This document shows, in pieces, positions 5,383 to 5,402 of a stretch of 5,402 nt of DNA. Position 1 is the stretch's first letter. Every line of letters starts with the position of its first letter. The stretch comes from Bacillota bacterium (GTDB lineage: Bacteria > Bacillota > Clostridia > Acetivibrionales > DTU013), in contig JAEYOM010000182.1 of assembly GCA_023411715.1 (NCBI GenBank), positions 1-5,402 of the forward strand, written 5' to 3'. The notes below the pieces were generated by a model, which saw nothing but the letters and a program-made list of their open reading frames with translations, was not told the origin of the DNA and did no database searches. Position numbers and translations under genes: made by a program.

Positions 5383-5402
5383 GATGTCTGAAGAAATATA
5401 AA

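Noticed and set aside
5384..5401. ATG 5384 as the start of the next transporter gene
   Set aside because: The frame stops after five codons at TAA 5399-5401, so the next gene must begin beyond the window.

Overview
The window looks like chromosomal DNA from an anaerobic Firmicute of the class Clostridia. The evidence is strong AGGAGG-type ribosome binding sites, tightly packed same-strand genes, a PheB-type ACT protein next to hom and lysC, a Bacillus/Clostridium-style aspartokinase with an internal start, and a cobalamin riboswitch followed by an intrinsic terminator. The genus cannot be told from the sequence. All credible genes are on the + strand.

Bases 1-150 hold a palindromic repeat with a perfect 32-bp stem (13-82), a partial tandem copy of it at the window edge, and a good sigma-A-type promoter (106-134). 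Bases 186-3153 form an apparent operon for the aspartate-family amino acids. It encodes a 147-aa HTH-like/ACT protein, homoserine dehydrogenase (hom) and aspartate kinase (lysC), with gaps of 14 and 44 bp. Aspartate kinase makes the first committed step of the pathway and homoserine dehydrogenase the branch step towards threonine and methionine. All three proteins carry ACT domains, so end-product sensing is likely throughout. Inside lysC a near-perfect Shine-Dalgarno precedes an in-frame GTG at codon 246. This predicts a separately made 161-aa regulatory (beta) subunit, as known for Bacillus subtilis aspartokinase II.

Bases 3154-3739 contain no large gene. They hold a promoter candidate, a cobalamin riboswitch (about 3266-3491) with an enlarged P1-P3 region, and an expression platform with a clear terminator (3561-3599) and a competing antiterminator candidate. 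A possible 14-codon leader ORF ends inside the terminator stem. A degraded relative of the repeat at the window start follows (3602-3682).

Bases 3740-5382 form a corrinoid operon: an ATP:corrinoid adenosyltransferase (cobO) and, 11 bp later, a lipoprotein substrate-binding protein of a BtuF/FhuD-like ABC importer. Together they suggest capture of external corrinoid and its conversion to the adenosyl form, shut off by the riboswitch when cobalamin is plentiful. The permease and ATPase genes would be expected just past the window end.

No wholly new system is evident. The most useful observations are the internal aspartokinase start, the riboswitch expression platform with a possible leader ORF, the repeat family present on both sides, and a 16-bp palindrome early in the ACT gene.
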